A stretch of DNA of 64,000 bases from Actinophytocola xinjiangensis. GTDB lineage: Bacteria; Actinomycetota; Actinomycetes; Mycobacteriales; Pseudonocardiaceae. Under the pieces are notes generated by a model that saw only the letters and a program-made list of their open reading frames with translations, made no database searches and had not been told where the DNA came from. Positions 44,031 through 54,513 of the stretch are shown here, in pieces (the stretch's first letter is position 1; every line of letters begins with the position of its first letter). Made by a program: the position numbers and the translations under genes. The DNA lies in contig NZ_MSIF01000003.1 of the NCBI RefSeq assembly GCF_001921215.1, positions 310,001 to 374,000 of the forward strand, given 5' to 3'.

Positions 44031-45095
44031 ATGCGGTACACCGACGTCGTCGTGATCGGTGCTGGCCAGGCCGGTCTGTCCAGCGCCTACTTCCTGCGCA
44101 GGAGCGGGTTCGACCACGTGGTGCTGGACGCGAACCCGGGACCGGGCGGCGCGTGGCAGCACCGCTGGCCGACCCTGCGGATGGCCACGGTGCACGGGAT
44201 CTTCGACCTGCCTGGCCTGCGGTTCGACCAGCCGACCCCGGACACGCCGGCGGCCACGGCGCTGCCGGAGTACTTCGGCGCGTTCGAACGCGAGTACGAC
44301 CTGGACGTGCGACGCCCCGTCCAGGTCCGCGCCGTCCGGTACGGGCCGGACGGCCGGCTGCTCGTCGAACCGGCCGGGCAGGAACCCTACGCCGCCCGCG
44401 CGGTGATCAACGCGACCGGCACGTGGACCAGGCCGTTCCGGCCGTACTACCCGGGCCGGTTCCTCGGCCGCCAGCCGCACACCGCCGACTACCGGGGCCC
44501 GGCGGAGTTCGCCGGCCAGCGGGTGGTGGTCGTCGGCGGCGGAAGCTCCGGGGTGCAGCTGCTGATGGAGATCGCCGAGGTCGCCGCGGACACCGCCTGG
44601 GTCACCCGGCGCCCGCCGGTGTTCCGCGCCGGCCCGTTCACCGAGGACCACGGCCGCCAGGTCGTGGCCAGGGTCGACGAGCGGGTCCGCGCCGGCCTGC
44701 CGCCGGAGTCGGTGGTGGCGGTGACCGAGCTGCCGCTCACCCCCGAGATCGAGCACGCCCGCGCCACCGGCGTCCTGCACCGGCGCCCGATGTTCGACCG
44801 CCTCACCGAGCACGGCGTCGCCTGGGCGGACGGCACCACCTGGGAGGCCGACGTGATCCTGTGGGCCACCGGTTGGCGGGCGGCGCTGGACCACCTGGCA
44901 CCACTGGAGCTGCGTTCCCCCGGCGGCGGGATCATGATGGACGGCACCAGGGTCGTCGCCGAACCGAGGCTGCACCTGGTCGGCTACGGGCCGTCGGCCA
45001 GCACGGTCGGCGCGAACCGGGCGGGCCGGGCCGCCGTCCGCGAGCTGCGCCAGCTGCTCGGCGACCCCCGCGACGCCCGCGACCCGGCAGCCTGA
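44031..45095 (+). CDS. FAD-dependent monooxygenase-like oxidoreductase
   Basis: 354 aa, two-dinucleotide-binding flavoprotein of the CzcO/flavin-monooxygenase type. The FAD site is VVVIGAGQAGLSSAYFL, the NAD(P) site is VVVVGGGSSGVQLLMEIA, and VINATGTW plus VILWATGWR are the usual linker motifs. It is shorter than Baeyer-Villiger enzymes and lacks their FxGxxxHxxxWP fingerprint. Thioredoxin-reductase-like CxxC is absent. The substrate is unknown. The start ATG 44031 (MRYTDVVVIG) is where the Rossmann fold begins. The GerW-like gene follows by 8 nt, so they are probably co-transcribed. Confidence 0.85.
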   Translation: MRYTDVVVIGAGQAGLSSAYFLRRSGFDHVVLDANPGPGGAWQHRWPTLRMATVHGIFDLPGLRFDQPTPDTPAATALPEYFGAFEREYDLDVRRPVQVRAVRYGPDGRLLVEPAGQEPYAARAVINATGTWTRPFRPYYPGRFLGRQPHTADYRGPAEFAGQRVVVVGGGSSGVQLLMEIAEVAADTAWVTRRPPVFRAGPFTEDHGRQVVARVDERVRAGLPPESVVAVTELPLTPEIEHARATGVLHRRPMFDRLTEHGVAWADGTTWEADVILWATGWRAALDHLAPLELRSPGGGIMMDGTRVVAEPRLHLVGYGPSASTVGANRAGRAAVRELRQLLGDPRDARDPAA

Positions 45096-45103
45096 GGAGC
45101 ACC

Positions 45104-45427
45104 GTGACGATCGAGGACCTGCTGAACCGCGCCCGGGACACCTTCACCGCCCGCCTGGTCTACGCCGAACCCCACGAGCGCGACGGCGTCACCGTCATCC
45201 CCGCCGCCCGCGTCTACGGCGGCGGCGGAGGCGGCACCGGCTCCGACCACACCGGCCGCCGGGGCGACGGCGGCGGCCTCGGCCTGGTCGCCAGGCCCGT
45301 GGGCGCCTTCGTCATCCGCGGCGAGGAGGTCAACTGGGTCCCGGCCGTCGACGTCAACCGCCTGATCCTGACGGCGGCGGCGACCGCCCTGGGCGCGGTG
45401 TTCCTGCACCGCCGCCAGCCCCGCTGA
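45104..45427 (+). CDS. GerW/YtfJ-like sporulation protein
   Basis: 107 aa. The N-terminus TIEDLLNRARDTFTARLVYA, then VTVIPAARVYGGGGGGTGSD, GLGLVARPVGAFVIRGEEVN and a final hydrophobic helix are the GerW (YtfJ) pattern: a glycine-rich loop in a small beta-rich fold. Bacillus members are needed for spore germination; the role in actinomycetes is unclear. GTG start 45104 with GAGGAG upstream. The gap to the convergent permease gene (45428-45524) has only short GC-rich inverted repeats. Confidence 0.82.
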   Translation: MTIEDLLNRARDTFTARLVYAEPHERDGVTVIPAARVYGGGGGGTGSDHTGRRGDGGGLGLVARPVGAFVIRGEEVNWVPAVDVNRLILTAAATALGAVFLHRRQPR

Positions 45428-45524
45428 GCTGTGCCTGGACTTCGACGGCGCCACGGCGCCCCGATCAAGGTCACCAACGGCGAGGACCCTCTGACGAACA
45501 CCGACGTGCGCGCCCCCCGCACCG

Positions 45525-46760
45525 TCACGACAGCCGGACGGTGCCGGAACGGCGTTTGGTCCAGATGTCGAAGGCGACGGCGACGAGCAGGATCAGGCCC
45601 TTCACCAGCATCACGTTCTCGCTGGGGGCACTGATGAGAGACATGCCGTTGTTGATGACACCCATGATCAGGCCGCCGGTGATGGCGCCGACGACCTTGC
45701 CGACGCCGCCCTGGACGGCGGCGCCGCCGATGAAGGCGGCCGCGATGGCGTCGAGTTCGAAGGCGTTGCCGGCGGTGGGACCGGCCTGGTTGAGGCGCCC
45801 GGCGAAGATCACGCCGGCCAGGGCCGCCAGGACGCCCATGTTGACGAAGACCCAGAACGTCACCGGTTTCACCCGGACCCCGGACAGGGTGGCGGCCTGG
45901 AGGTTGCCGCCCACGGCGTAGACGTGCCGGCCGAAGACCGTGCGGCTGGCCATCAGTGAGTAGCCCAGCGCCAGCACCGCCAGCAGGACCAGGACCCACG
46001 GCAGGTTGTGGAACCTGGCCAGCTGCACCACCACGAACAGCACCACCACCGCCGCGAAGAGGATCTTGGCGGCGAACAGCGGGACCGGGTCGACCGCCTG
46101 GCCGTAACCGCGCCGCGCCTGGCGGCTGCGCCACTGGGCCGTCGCGAAGCCGGCGACCACCAGGATGCCGGCCAGCAGGCTGACGACGTCCGCCCCGCCG
46201 AGCGGCCCCAGACCCACGTTGCCCAGGTAGCCGCCGGTGAAGCCGTTGGCCAGGGTGCCGATCTCGTTCGGGAACGGGCCGATGCCCTGGTTGCCGAGCA
46301 CGGTCAGGGTCAGCGCGCGGAACACCAGCATGCCGCCGAGGGTCACGATGAACGCCGGGATGCCGAAGTAGGCGATCCAGTAGCCCTGCGCGGCGCCGAT
46401 CAGGGCGCCGGCGCCCAGCGTGGCCAGGACGGCCAGCCACCAGGGCAGGCCGAGGTTCACCGTCAGGACCGCACAGATCGCGCCGGTCACCGCGACGACC
46501 GAGCCGACCGACAGGTCGATGTGGCCGCTGATGATCACCAGCATCATGCCGATCGCCAGGATCAGCACGTAGGAGTTCTGCACGACGATGTTGGAGATGT
46601 TGCCCGGTTGCAGCAACTTGCCGTTGGTCAGGATCGCGAACAGCACCACGATCAGCGCGAACGCCACGTAGATGCCGCTCTGCCGCAGGTTGATCCTGCT
46701 CCGGCGGGGCGTGCCAAGCGGGGCGTCCACACCGGACCTCGGTTCGACGTCGAGGCTCAT
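45525..46760 (-). CDS. mmsB: Multiple-monosaccharide ABC transporter permease
   Basis: 411 aa CUT2-type permease (BPD_transp_2 family) with about ten to eleven membrane helices. Landmarks: [55 protein letters not shown] and [18 protein letters not shown]. An unusually long central insertion (about 185-225, [13 protein letters not shown]) is typical of the MmsB/GguB branch rather than RbsC. Last gene of the leftward arabinose operon; its ATG overlaps the ATPase stop (46757-46760). Confidence 0.9.
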   Translation of the reverse strand: MSLDVEPRSGVDAPLGTPRRSRINLRQSGIYVAFALIVVLFAILTNGKLLQPGNISNIVVQNSYVLILAIGMMLVIISGHIDLSVGSVVAVTGAICAVLTVNLGLPWWLAVLATLGAGALIGAAQGYWIAYFGIPAFIVTLGGMLVFRALTLTVLGNQGIGPFPNEIGTLANGFTGGYLGNVGLGPLGGADVVSLLAGILVVAGFATAQWRSRQARRGYGQAVDPVPLFAAKILFAAVVVLFVVVQLARFHNLPWVLVLLAVLALGYSLMASRTVFGRHVYAVGGNLQAATLSGVRVKPVTFWVFVNMGVLAALAGVIFAGRLNQAGPTAGNAFELDAIAAAFIGGAAVQGGVGKVVGAITGGLIMGVINNGMSLISAPSENVMLVKGLILLVAVAFDIWTKRRSGTVRLS

Positions 46761-48292
46761 GAACCGACCTCCTGGGTCATCAGGTGCATCAGGCGCTCCT
46801 GGGTCGCCTCCGCCCGGCTCAGCTCACCGGTGATCCGGCCGGCGGACAGCGCGTAGATCCGGTCGCACAGGCCCAGCAGCTCCGGCAGCTCCGAGCTGAT
46901 CACCAGCACCGCCTTTCCCTGGGCCGCCAGGGAGTTGACGATCGTGTAGATCTCGTACTTCGCGCCGACGTCCACGCCTCTGGTCGGCTCGTCGAGGATC
47001 AGCACCTCCGGCTCGGTGAACATCCACTTGGCCAGCACGACCTTCTGCTGGTTGCCGCCGGACAGGGTGTGGGTGGGCGCCAGCACGTCCGGGGCCTTGA
47101 TCCGCAGCCGGTCCCGGAACCGTTGCGCGACACGGAACTCCTCGTGCTCGTCGACCCAGCCGCCGCGCGCCAGCGACCCCAGGCCGGCGGCCGAGACGTT
47201 GCGTTTCACGTCGGCGACCAGGTTCAGGCCGTAGCGCTTGCGGTCCTCGCTGACGTAGGCGATGCCGTTGCGGATCGCCGAGCGCACGGTCCGTACGTCG
47301 ATCTCCCGGCCGTGCTTGAGGACCCGGCCGGAGACGTTCACGCCGAACGAGCGGCCGAACACGCTCATCGCCAGTTCCGTGCGGCCCGCGCCCATCAGTC
47401 CGGCCAGGCCAACGACCTCCCCCTCGCGCAGCGAGAGCGTCGCGCGGTCGACGACCCGGCGGTCCGGGTTGGCCGGGCTGTGCACCGTCCAGTCCTCGAT
47501 GCGCAGCACCTCCTCCCCCGGCGCGACCGGGTCCCTTGGCGGGAAGCGGTGTTCGAGGTCGCGGCCGACCATGCCGGCGATCAGCCGTTCCTCGGTGACC
47601 GCGTCAACCGCCACGTCCAGCGTCTCGACCGTGCGGCCGTCGCGCAGGATCGTGACGGTGTCGGCGATCGCGGTGATCTCGTTGAGTTTGTGCGAGATCA
47701 CCACGCAGGTGATGCCGTCCTCACGCAGGCCGCGCAGCAGGCCCAGCAGGTGCGCGGAGTCGTCGTCGTTGAGCGCGGCGGTCGGCTCGTCCAGGATCAG
47801 CAGCCGGACCTGCTTGGACAGCGCCTTGGCGATCTCCACCAGCTGCTGTTTGCCGACACCGAGTTCACCGGCGGCGGTCGTCGGGTTCTCCCGCAGGCCC
47901 ACGCGGCGCAGGTGCCGCTGCGCCGCGTGGTTGGTGCGGTTCCAGTCGATGACCCCCCGGCGCGCCTTCTCGTTGCCCAGGAACAGGTTCTCCGCGATCG
48001 ACAGCTGCGGTACCAGCGCCAGCTCCTGGTGGATGATCACGATGCCGACCGCCTCGGAGTCGCGGATGCCGGTGAACGCGCGCGGCCGGCCGTCGAACTC
48101 GATCTCCCCGTCGTAGGACCCGTGCGGGTGCACCCCGGAGAGGATCTTCATCAACGTCGACTTGCCGGCGCCGTTCTCGCCGCACACGCCGTGGATCTCG
48201 CCCCGGCGCACCGACAGCTCCACCTCACGCAGCGCCGTGACGCCCGGGAAGGACTTGGTGATCCCACGCATGCGCAGGAGTTCCTCGGTCAT
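46757..48292 (-). CDS. mmsA: Multiple-monosaccharide ABC transporter ATPase (tandem)
   Basis: 511 aa with two ABC domains, as in all CUT2 importers. First domain: Walker [15 protein letters not shown], signature-like [15 protein letters not shown], Walker [12 protein letters not shown]. Second domain: degenerate Walker [13 protein letters not shown], intact signature [15 protein letters not shown] and [16 protein letters not shown]. The ATG at 48292 overlaps the substrate-binding gene stop (TGATG); a GTG one codon earlier is possible. The [11 protein letters not shown] insertion is characteristic of MmsA/GguA. Confidence 0.92.
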   Translation of the reverse strand: MTEELLRMRGITKSFPGVTALREVELSVRRGEIHGVCGENGAGKSTLMKILSGVHPHGSYDGEIEFDGRPRAFTGIRDSEAVGIVIIHQELALVPQLSIAENLFLGNEKARRGVIDWNRTNHAAQRHLRRVGLRENPTTAAGELGVGKQQLVEIAKALSKQVRLLILDEPTAALNDDDSAHLLGLLRGLREDGITCVVISHKLNEITAIADTVTILRDGRTVETLDVAVDAVTEERLIAGMVGRDLEHRFPPRDPVAPGEEVLRIEDWTVHSPANPDRRVVDRATLSLREGEVVGLAGLMGAGRTELAMSVFGRSFGVNVSGRVLKHGREIDVRTVRSAIRNGIAYVSEDRKRYGLNLVADVKRNVSAAGLGSLARGGWVDEHEEFRVAQRFRDRLRIKAPDVLAPTHTLSGGNQQKVVLAKWMFTEPEVLILDEPTRGVDVGAKYEIYTIVNSLAAQGKAVLVISSELPELLGLCDRIYALSAGRITGELSRAEATQERLMHLMTQEVGS

Positions 48293-49404
48293 CACCGGAG
48301 CTGGTCGGCGGTGTAGTACCCGGAGTCGACGAGCACCTCCTTGTAGTTGTCCTTGTTCACGATCACCGGCTCCAGCAGGAACGCGGGAACGGTCTTCTCG
48401 CCGTTCTCGTAGTCCTCGGTGTTGTTGACCTCGGGCTCCTCGCCCTTGAGCACCGCGTCGGCCATCCGCACCGACACCTCCGCCAGCTCCCGGGTGTCCT
48501 TGTGGATCGTGGAGTACTGCTCGCCGGCCACGATCGACTTGACCGACGCGACCTCGGCGTCCTGGCCGGTGACCACCGGGTAGGGCTGGTCGCCGGAGCC
48601 GTAGCCGCTGCTGCGCAGCGCCGAGAGGATGCCGATGGACAGCCCGTCGTAGGGCGAGAGCACGCCGTCGACCCGCGCGCCGCCGTAGGTGGAGGTCAGC
48701 AGGTCCTCCATCCGGCGCTGCGCGGTGGCCGGGTCCCAGCGCAGGATGGCGATCGTCCGGAAGTCCGTCTGTCCACTGCGGACCACGAGATGTCCGGCGT
48801 CGATGTGCTCGGAGAGGACCGACATGGCGCCGTCGAAGAAGAACGTGGCGTTGTTGTCGTCCGGCGAGCCGGCGAACAGCTCGATGTTGAACGGTCCCGT
48901 CGCCTCGCCGGGTGAGCCGTCGGGTTTGATCATGCCCAGGCCGGTGAGCAGTGAGGTCGCCTGCTGCACGCCCACCTCGAAGTTGTCGAACGAGGCGTAG
49001 TAGTCGACGTTGGGGCTGTCGCGGATGAGCCGGTCGTAGGAGATGACCGGGATGTCGTTGTCGGCGGCCCGCCGCAGCTGCGTGGTGAGCGCGGTGCCGT
49101 CGATGGACGCGACGATCAGCACCCGCGCGCCCTTGGTGATCTGGTTCTCGATCTGGTTGGCCTGGGTCGGGATGTCGTTCTCCGCGTACTGCAGGTCGAC
49201 CTCGTAGCCCAGTTCCTCCAGGGCCTCGCGGATGTTGTCGCCGTCGTGGATCCAGCGTTCCGACGAGCGCGTCGGCATGGTCACGCCGACCAGTGCGCCG
49301 TCGGCCGACGCCGGCCGCTGGTCGATGGTCTTCTCCGACGAGCCGCAGCCGGTGAGCACCAGCGCGGCGGCGGTGACGGCCGTCGCGAGCCGTGGAAACC
49401 TCAT
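48292..49404 (-). CDS. chvE: Multiple-monosaccharide-binding lipoprotein (ChvE-like)
   Basis: 370 aa. Lipoprotein signal with lipobox LTGC (Cys20), then the type-I periplasmic-binding fold: [17 protein letters not shown], the [20 protein letters not shown] segment and [18 protein letters not shown]. These match ChvE, which binds L-arabinose, glucose and galactose. GGGAGAGAC precedes the ATG. It lies 44 nt after araA in the same leftward operon, so L-arabinose is the most probable ligand. Confidence 0.92.
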   Translation of the reverse strand: MRFPRLATAVTAAALVLTGCGSSEKTIDQRPASADGALVGVTMPTRSSERWIHDGDNIREALEELGYEVDLQYAENDIPTQANQIENQITKGARVLIVASIDGTALTTQLRRAADNDIPVISYDRLIRDSPNVDYYASFDNFEVGVQQATSLLTGLGMIKPDGSPGEATGPFNIELFAGSPDDNNATFFFDGAMSVLSEHIDAGHLVVRSGQTDFRTIAILRWDPATAQRRMEDLLTSTYGGARVDGVLSPYDGLSIGILSALRSSGYGSGDQPYPVVTGQDAEVASVKSIVAGEQYSTIHKDTRELAEVSVRMADAVLKGEEPEVNNTEDYENGEKTVPAFLLEPVIVNKDNYKEVLVDSGYYTADQLR

Positions 49405-49448
49405 TGTCTCTCCCGTCCTCTCCGTCTCGGATCCGTCCAGAAGCCGGC

Positions 49449-50957
49449 TCAGAGACCCTGGGCGAGCCGGTGGTAGGCCTGGTTCCAGCGCAGCCGGTCG
49501 GCGAACGCGTCGGTCGTGGTGTCCCGGTCGATCAGCACCAGCTCGGTGCCGGCCATGGCGGCGAAGTCGCGCAGCACCGCCGGGCCGACCGCCTGGGTGA
49601 GCACCGTGTGGTGCGGTCCGCCGGCGGTCAGCCAGCACTCGGCGGAGGTCGTCAGCGCCGGCTGCGGCTCCCACACCGCGCGGGCCACCGGCAGCGCGGG
49701 CAGCGGCTCGTCCGGCGGCACCACGCGGATCTCGTTGGCCACCAACCGGAACCGGTCACCGAGGTCGGCCAGGCCGACGACCACGGCCGCGCCGGGGGCG
49801 GCGTCGAACACCAACCGGACCGGGTCCTCGCGGTCGCCGATGCCCAGCGGGTGGATCTCGCAGGACGGTGTGGCGGCCGCGATCGTCGGGCACACCTCCA
49901 GCATGTGCGCGCCGAGGACCTTCGGCGTGCCGGGCCCGAAGTGGTAGGTGTAGTCCTCCATGAACGAGCTGCCCCGGCCGGTGTCCGCACCCATCGCCTT
50001 GACCGACGCGAGCAGCGCCGAGGTCTTCCAGTCGCCCTCGCCGCCGAAGCCGTAGCCGTCGGCCATCAGCCGCTGCACCGCCAGGCCCGGCAGCTGCCGC
50101 AGGCCGCCGAGGTCCTGGAAGTTCGTGGTGAACGCGCCGAACCCGCCGTCGGTGAGGAACTGCCGCAGCCCCGCCTCGATCCGCGCGGCGTAGCGCAGCG
50201 ACTCGTGCCGCGCTCCCCCGCGCGCCAGGTCCTGGTCCAGCGTGTAGGTCTCGGCGTAGCCGGCGACCAGCAGGTCGACCTCCGCGTCGGTCACCGCGTC
50301 GACCACGGCCACCAGGTCGTTGACGCCGTAGGTGTTGACCGAGACGCCGAACCGCAGCTCCGCCTCGACCTTGTCGCCCTCGGTCACCGCGACGTCGCGC
50401 ATGTTGTCGCCGAAGCGGGCCAGCCGCAGGGTGCGCAGGTGGTGGTGGCCGGTGGCCGCGCGCACCCACTCGCCGATCCGGCCGACCACGACCGGGTCGG
50501 ACGCGTGCCCGGCGACGGTCTTGCGCGCCATCCCCAGCCTGGTCTGCACGTAGCCGAACTCGCGGTCGCCGTGCGCGGCCTGGTTCAGGTTCATGAAGTC
50601 CATGTCGATGGTGGCCCACGGCAGCGCCTCGTTGAGCTGGGTGTGCAGGTGCAGCAGCGGTTTGCGCAGCAGATCGAGGCCGGTGATCCACATCTTGGCC
50701 GGTGAGAACGTGTGCATCCAGGCGATCACGCCGACACAGGCCGGGTCGGCGTTGGCCTCGCCGAGCACCTGGCGGATCGCCGCCGAGTCGGTGAGCACCG
50801 GCCGCCACACCAGCTCGGCACCGATCCCCGGTTCGCCGTCGGCGAGCATCCGCTGGATCTGCTGTGACTGGCTCGCGACCTGCGCCAGCGTCTCGGCACC
50901 GTAGAGGTGCTGGCTCCCGGTGAGGAACCAGACCTGCGGCTTGGCGGCAGACGACAC
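49449..50957 (-). CDS. araA: L-arabinose isomerase
   Basis: 502 aa, converts L-arabinose to L-ribulose in the cytoplasm. Full-length match: [19 protein letters not shown] at the N-terminus, the catalytic and Mn-binding residues in [24 protein letters not shown] and [11 protein letters not shown], and a standard C-terminus. GTG start 50957 with GGGGAGG upstream. Third gene of the operon after araB and araD, 21 nt behind araD. Confidence 0.96.
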   Translation of the reverse strand: MSSAAKPQVWFLTGSQHLYGAETLAQVASQSQQIQRMLADGEPGIGAELVWRPVLTDSAAIRQVLGEANADPACVGVIAWMHTFSPAKMWITGLDLLRKPLLHLHTQLNEALPWATIDMDFMNLNQAAHGDREFGYVQTRLGMARKTVAGHASDPVVVGRIGEWVRAATGHHHLRTLRLARFGDNMRDVAVTEGDKVEAELRFGVSVNTYGVNDLVAVVDAVTDAEVDLLVAGYAETYTLDQDLARGGARHESLRYAARIEAGLRQFLTDGGFGAFTTNFQDLGGLRQLPGLAVQRLMADGYGFGGEGDWKTSALLASVKAMGADTGRGSSFMEDYTYHFGPGTPKVLGAHMLEVCPTIAAATPSCEIHPLGIGDREDPVRLVFDAAPGAAVVVGLADLGDRFRLVANEIRVVPPDEPLPALPVARAVWEPQPALTTSAECWLTAGGPHHTVLTQAVGPAVLRDFAAMAGTELVLIDRDTTTDAFADRLRWNQAYHRLAQGL

Positions 50958-50978
50958 GTGCGACCTCCCCTTGCTGGG

Positions 50979-51626
50979 CTACTGCCCGTAGACGTTCTGG
51001 TAGCGCGCGTAGAGGTGGTCGATGTGGTGCGCCTCGATGCTGGCCGGCGTGCCGAGCTGGTGTGCGAAGTGGACGGTGCGGGCGACGTCCTCCAGCAGCA
51101 CGGCGGCCTTCACCGCCGCCCTGGCGTCCTGGCCGACGGTGAACGGGCCGTGGTTGCGCATCAGCACGGCCGGCGACCGGCTGCCGCGCAGCGTCTCGAC
51201 GATGCCCCGGCCGATCGAGTCGTCACCGATGAGCGCGAACGGCCCGACCGGGATGTCGCCGCCGAACTCGTCGGCGATCATCGTGAGCACGCACGGGATC
51301 GGCTCACCACGCGCGGCCCACGCGGTGGCGTAGGGCGAGTGGGTGTGTGCGACCCCGCCGACCTCGGGCAGGTGCCGGTAGACGTAGGCGTGCGCCGCGG
51401 TGTCCGAGGACGGCGCGAGGTCACCGTCGACCAGCCGGCCGTGCAGGTCGGTGACCACCATGGACTCCGGCCCGAGGTCGTCGTAGGACACGCCCGACGG
51501 CTTGATCACCATCAGGTCCTCGCCGGGAACCCGGGCCGACACGTTGCCCGCCGTCCAGCTGACCAGGCCGTACCGGGTCAGTTCCCGGTGCAGCGCCGCC
51601 ACTCGCACCCTCAGCTCGGCGATCAT
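50979..51626 (-). CDS. araD: L-ribulose-5-phosphate 4-epimerase
   Basis: 215 aa class II aldolase/epimerase fold that makes D-xylulose 5-phosphate. Seen: YGLVSWTAGNVSARV near the start, MVIKPSGVSYDDL, the zinc pair in AHTHSPYATAWA and the third His in MRNHGPFTVG. Slightly shorter than the E. coli enzyme (231 aa). ATG 51626 overlaps the araB stop (ATGA), and the stop lies 21 nt before araA. Confidence 0.94.
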   Translation of the reverse strand: MIAELRVRVAALHRELTRYGLVSWTAGNVSARVPGEDLMVIKPSGVSYDDLGPESMVVTDLHGRLVDGDLAPSSDTAAHAYVYRHLPEVGGVAHTHSPYATAWAARGEPIPCVLTMIADEFGGDIPVGPFALIGDDSIGRGIVETLRGSRSPAVLMRNHGPFTVGQDARAAVKAAVLLEDVARTVHFAHQLGTPASIEAHHIDHLYARYQNVYGQ

Positions 51627-53278
51627 CCCCCGACCGCCTCGCGGCGCAGGGCCCGCAGCCGGCGCATCACGTCGTTGGCGCCGCGCCCGAAGTGGTCGTG
51701 CAGCAGCGCGTACTCGGCGAACAGCCGCTCGTAGGCGTCGACGTTGGTCTCGACGGGGTGGTGGACCTCGCCGTCGGCGGCGCCCATCGCCTCGGCCGCC
51801 GCGCGGATGTCGGGGTAGGCGCCGGCGGCCAGCGCCGCGTGGATGGCCGCGCCCAGCGCCGGGCCCTGCGCGGACCCGATCGTGCGCAGCGGCAGGTTCG
51901 TGACGTCGGCGTAGATCCGCAACAGCAGCGGGTTGCGCACCAGTCCCCCGGCGACCACCAGTTCCTTGACCGGCACACCGGCGTCGGTGAACGCGTCGAT
52001 GATCATCCGGGTGCCGAACGCGGTGGCCTCCAGCAGGGCGCGGTAGACGTCCTCGGCCCTGGTCGCCAGGGTCTGGCCGAGCACCAGCCCGGACAGCTCG
52101 TGGTCCACCAGCACCGACCGGTTCCCGCTGTGCCAGTCCAGCGCCACCAGCCCGTGCGCCCCGATCCGTTGCGCTGCGGCGAGCTCGCTGAGCAGCTCGT
52201 GCACCGAGACACCGCGCCGCCGGGCCCGCTCGTGGTAGGACGGCGGCACCTGGTGGTCGACGAACCAGGCGAAGATGTCGCCCACGCCGCTCTGCCCGGC
52301 CTCGTAGCCCCACAGCCCCGGCACGATCCCGCCGTCCACCACACCGCACATGCCGGGCACGTCCCGCAGGTCCGCGCCGTTCATGACGTGGCAGGTGGAG
52401 GTGCCCATGATCGCGACCATGCGGCCCGGCTCGACCGCGCGGGCGGCCGGCGCGGTGACGTGCGCGTCGACGTTGCCGACCGCCACCGCGATTCCCGCGG
52501 TCAGGCCGGTCCAGTAGGCGGCCAGCGCCGACAGGTCGCCGGCCCGGTCACCGAGTTGGCCGATGGGCTGGTTGAGCTTGTCCACGACGAACGTGCCGAA
52601 GTCCGGGTTGCACTCGCGCAGGAAGTCGGCTGAGGGGTAGGCGCCGTCCTGGCGCAGGCCCTTGTAGCCGGCGGTGCAGGCGTTGCGGACGTAGCGCCCG
52701 GTGAGCTGCCAGACGATCCAGTCGGCGGCCTCGACCCAGTGCGCCATCGCCGCGTAGACCTCGGGGGCCTCCTCCAGGACCTGGAGTCCCTTGGCGAACT
52801 CCCACTCCGAGGAGATCAGGCCGCCGTAGCGGGGCAGCCACTTCTCGGCCCTGGCCTCGGCGAGGGCGTTGATGCGGTCGGCCTGGGGCTGGGCGGCGTG
52901 GTGCTTCCAGAGCTTGACGTAGGCGTGCGGGTTGGCGGCGAACTCGGGGAGCTCGCACAGCGGCGTGCCGTCGGCGGTCGTCGGGATCATCGTGCAGGCG
53001 GTGAAGTCCGTGCCGATGCCGATGACGTCGGCTGGCGTGACGCCGGCCCGGTCGATGGCCTCCGGGACGGCCTTGCGCAGGACGTCGATGTAGTCGCCGG
53101 GGACCTGGAGGGCCCAGTCCGGGGGCAGCGGGGTGCCGTTGGGGAGGGTGTCGTCCAGGACGCCGTGGGTGTAGTCGTGGACGGCCGTGGCCAGTTCCTG
53201 GCCGTCGGACACGCGGACCACCACTGCTCGGCCGGACAGTGTGCCGAAGTCGACGCCAAGGACGACCGGATCGTTCAT
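51623..53278 (-). CDS. araB: L-ribulokinase
   Basis: 551 aa FGGY-family kinase that phosphorylates L-ribulose. N-terminal phosphate-binding motif VVLGVDFGTLSGRAVVVRV, central IGIGTDFTACTMIP and AIMGTSTCHVMNG, and C-terminal ATP-binding VVAGGLVRNPLLLRI with AQGPALGAAIHAA. Length is usual for bacterial AraB. The start ATG 53278 is chosen because it lies just after the -10 and operator; longer in-frame starts would fall in the promoter. First gene of araB-araD-araA-chvE-mmsA-mmsB. Confidence 0.95.
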   Translation of the reverse strand: MNDPVVLGVDFGTLSGRAVVVRVSDGQELATAVHDYTHGVLDDTLPNGTPLPPDWALQVPGDYIDVLRKAVPEAIDRAGVTPADVIGIGTDFTACTMIPTTADGTPLCELPEFAANPHAYVKLWKHHAAQPQADRINALAEARAEKWLPRYGGLISSEWEFAKGLQVLEEAPEVYAAMAHWVEAADWIVWQLTGRYVRNACTAGYKGLRQDGAYPSADFLRECNPDFGTFVVDKLNQPIGQLGDRAGDLSALAAYWTGLTAGIAVAVGNVDAHVTAPAARAVEPGRMVAIMGTSTCHVMNGADLRDVPGMCGVVDGGIVPGLWGYEAGQSGVGDIFAWFVDHQVPPSYHERARRRGVSVHELLSELAAAQRIGAHGLVALDWHSGNRSVLVDHELSGLVLGQTLATRAEDVYRALLEATAFGTRMIIDAFTDAGVPVKELVVAGGLVRNPLLLRIYADVTNLPLRTIGSAQGPALGAAIHAALAAGAYPDIRAAAEAMGAADGEVHHPVETNVDAYERLFAEYALLHDHFGRGANDVMRRLRALRREAVGG

Positions 53279-53287
53279 GTCTTGGAG

Positions 53288-53314
53288 TGTTATCGCTAAC
53301 ATGATCCTCGTCAA
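53288..53314 (-). promoter_or_regulatory. araB operon promoter with LacI-type operator
   Basis: On the gene strand TTGACG (53309-53314) is followed after 16-17 bp by TAACACT as -10. The palindrome TGTTATCGCTAACA (53288-53301) covers the spacer end and the -10. Related 14-mers lie on the promoters of the arabinofuranosidase (57040) and the second importer (57119), pointing to one LacI-type repressor for all three. Confidence 0.75.
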
Positions 53315-53370
53315 GGTGGTGCTCGAGGTTCTTGGTTAGCGTGCTCAGGTTGTGGCTGGTCGCGGGTTCG

Positions 53371-54411
53371 CTACTGGGGCGGGGGTGCGACGCTGGCCCT
53401 GGCGATCAGTTGTGGTCCCACGGTGCGCTGGGGGGTGTCCAGCGGGCCGCCATCCAGTTGGGCCAGCAGGAGGCTGAGGGTTTCCCTGGCCACGGCCTTG
53501 AAGTCGGGGCGGATCGTGGTGAGGGGCGGGATGAAGTACTCGGCCTCGGGGACGTCGTCGAAACCGACGATGCTGACGTCGGCGGGGACGTGTTTGCCGC
53601 GCTCACTCATGGCGCGCAGGATGCCAAGAGCCAGGTGGTCGTTGGCGGCGAAGACCGCCGTCACCTCCGGCATTCTGGCGAGCATCTGGCCGGCCCGGTA
53701 GCCGGCGGCGGCGCTCCAGTCGGCGGCCACCAGCGGTGGGATCTCGGCGCCGGCCTCCTCCAGAGCCTTCTGCCAGCCGGTGACCCTGCCCTGCGCGTCG
53801 AACCAGTCCGGGGGGCCGGAGACGTGCCAGACGGTCCGGTGCCCGGCGGCCAGCAGGTGGTGGGTGGCGTCGAACGCCCCGGCCTGCTGGTCGACCGTGA
53901 CCATGGGGGTCGCCCGGCGGGGGTCACCGTCGACGGTGACCAGCGGGACACCGGCGGGGATGTCGGCGAGGGCCTCGTTGGCCGAGGCAGTGGGGGCGAT
54001 CGCCACGATGCCGGCCACGCGTTGGTCACGGTGGTGTTCCACGGCTTCGGCGATCGAGGACCGGTCCAGGACCTTGACCCGCTTGAGGCTCACGGCGAAG
54101 CCGGCCTCGCCGGCCGCCGACTCGAACGCGGCCAGCAGCGACGCCGGACCGAACAGGGTGGAGTTGGCGGCCACCACACCGATGAGCTGGGTGCGACCGG
54201 TGACCAGCGCCCTGGCCGCCTTGTTGGGCCGGTAGCCCAGTTCGGCGATCGCGGCACGGACCCGAAGACGCGTCTGCTCGCGGACGTTGGGGTGCCCGTT
54301 GAGCACCCTGGACACCGTCTGGTGTGACACGCCGGCCAGGCGGGCGACATCGGTCATCGCCGGGTCCCGGGTGACCCTGCCACCGACTACCGGGTCGTCC
54401 ACCTTCGCCAC
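53371..54411 (-). CDS. LacI-family regulator of the arabinose block
   Basis: 346 aa. The LacI helix-turn-helix (MTDVARLAGVSHQTVSRVLN) starts at residue 19 and the hinge is NKAARALVTGRT. The effector domain includes FAVSLKRVKVLDRSSIAEAV, GHRTVWHVSGPPDWFDAQGR and FAANDHLALGILRAMSERGK. GTG 54411 with a GAGG ribosome binding site gives a short N-terminal extension; MTDVARL at 54357 is a possible later start. It lies between the araB operon and the GH51 gene on the same strand. Three similar CG-centred palindromes at the surrounding promoters make it the likely arabinose repressor; functionally it corresponds to AraR but is of the LacI fold. Confidence 0.9.
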   Translation of the reverse strand: MAKVDDPVVGGRVTRDPAMTDVARLAGVSHQTVSRVLNGHPNVREQTRLRVRAAIAELGYRPNKAARALVTGRTQLIGVVAANSTLFGPASLLAAFESAAGEAGFAVSLKRVKVLDRSSIAEAVEHHRDQRVAGIVAIAPTASANEALADIPAGVPLVTVDGDPRRATPMVTVDQQAGAFDATHHLLAAGHRTVWHVSGPPDWFDAQGRVTGWQKALEEAGAEIPPLVAADWSAAAGYRAGQMLARMPEVTAVFAANDHLALGILRAMSERGKHVPADVSIVGFDDVPEAEYFIPPLTTIRPDFKAVARETLSLLLAQLDGGPLDTPQRTVGPQLIARASVAPPPQ

Positions 54412-54513
54412 CCTCGCTTCAGTTCACGTCGTCACCTCGATGTCGTCCACCGCCCCGTGGACCCCCTCGCGGGGGCCATTGTCCCACCTCAGCGGAATCG
54501 GACCGCGACACGC

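Noticed and set aside
45428-45524. GC-rich inverted repeats between GerW and mmsB that could be a convergent terminator
   Set aside because: Stems are about 5-6 bp with bulges and are not convincing.
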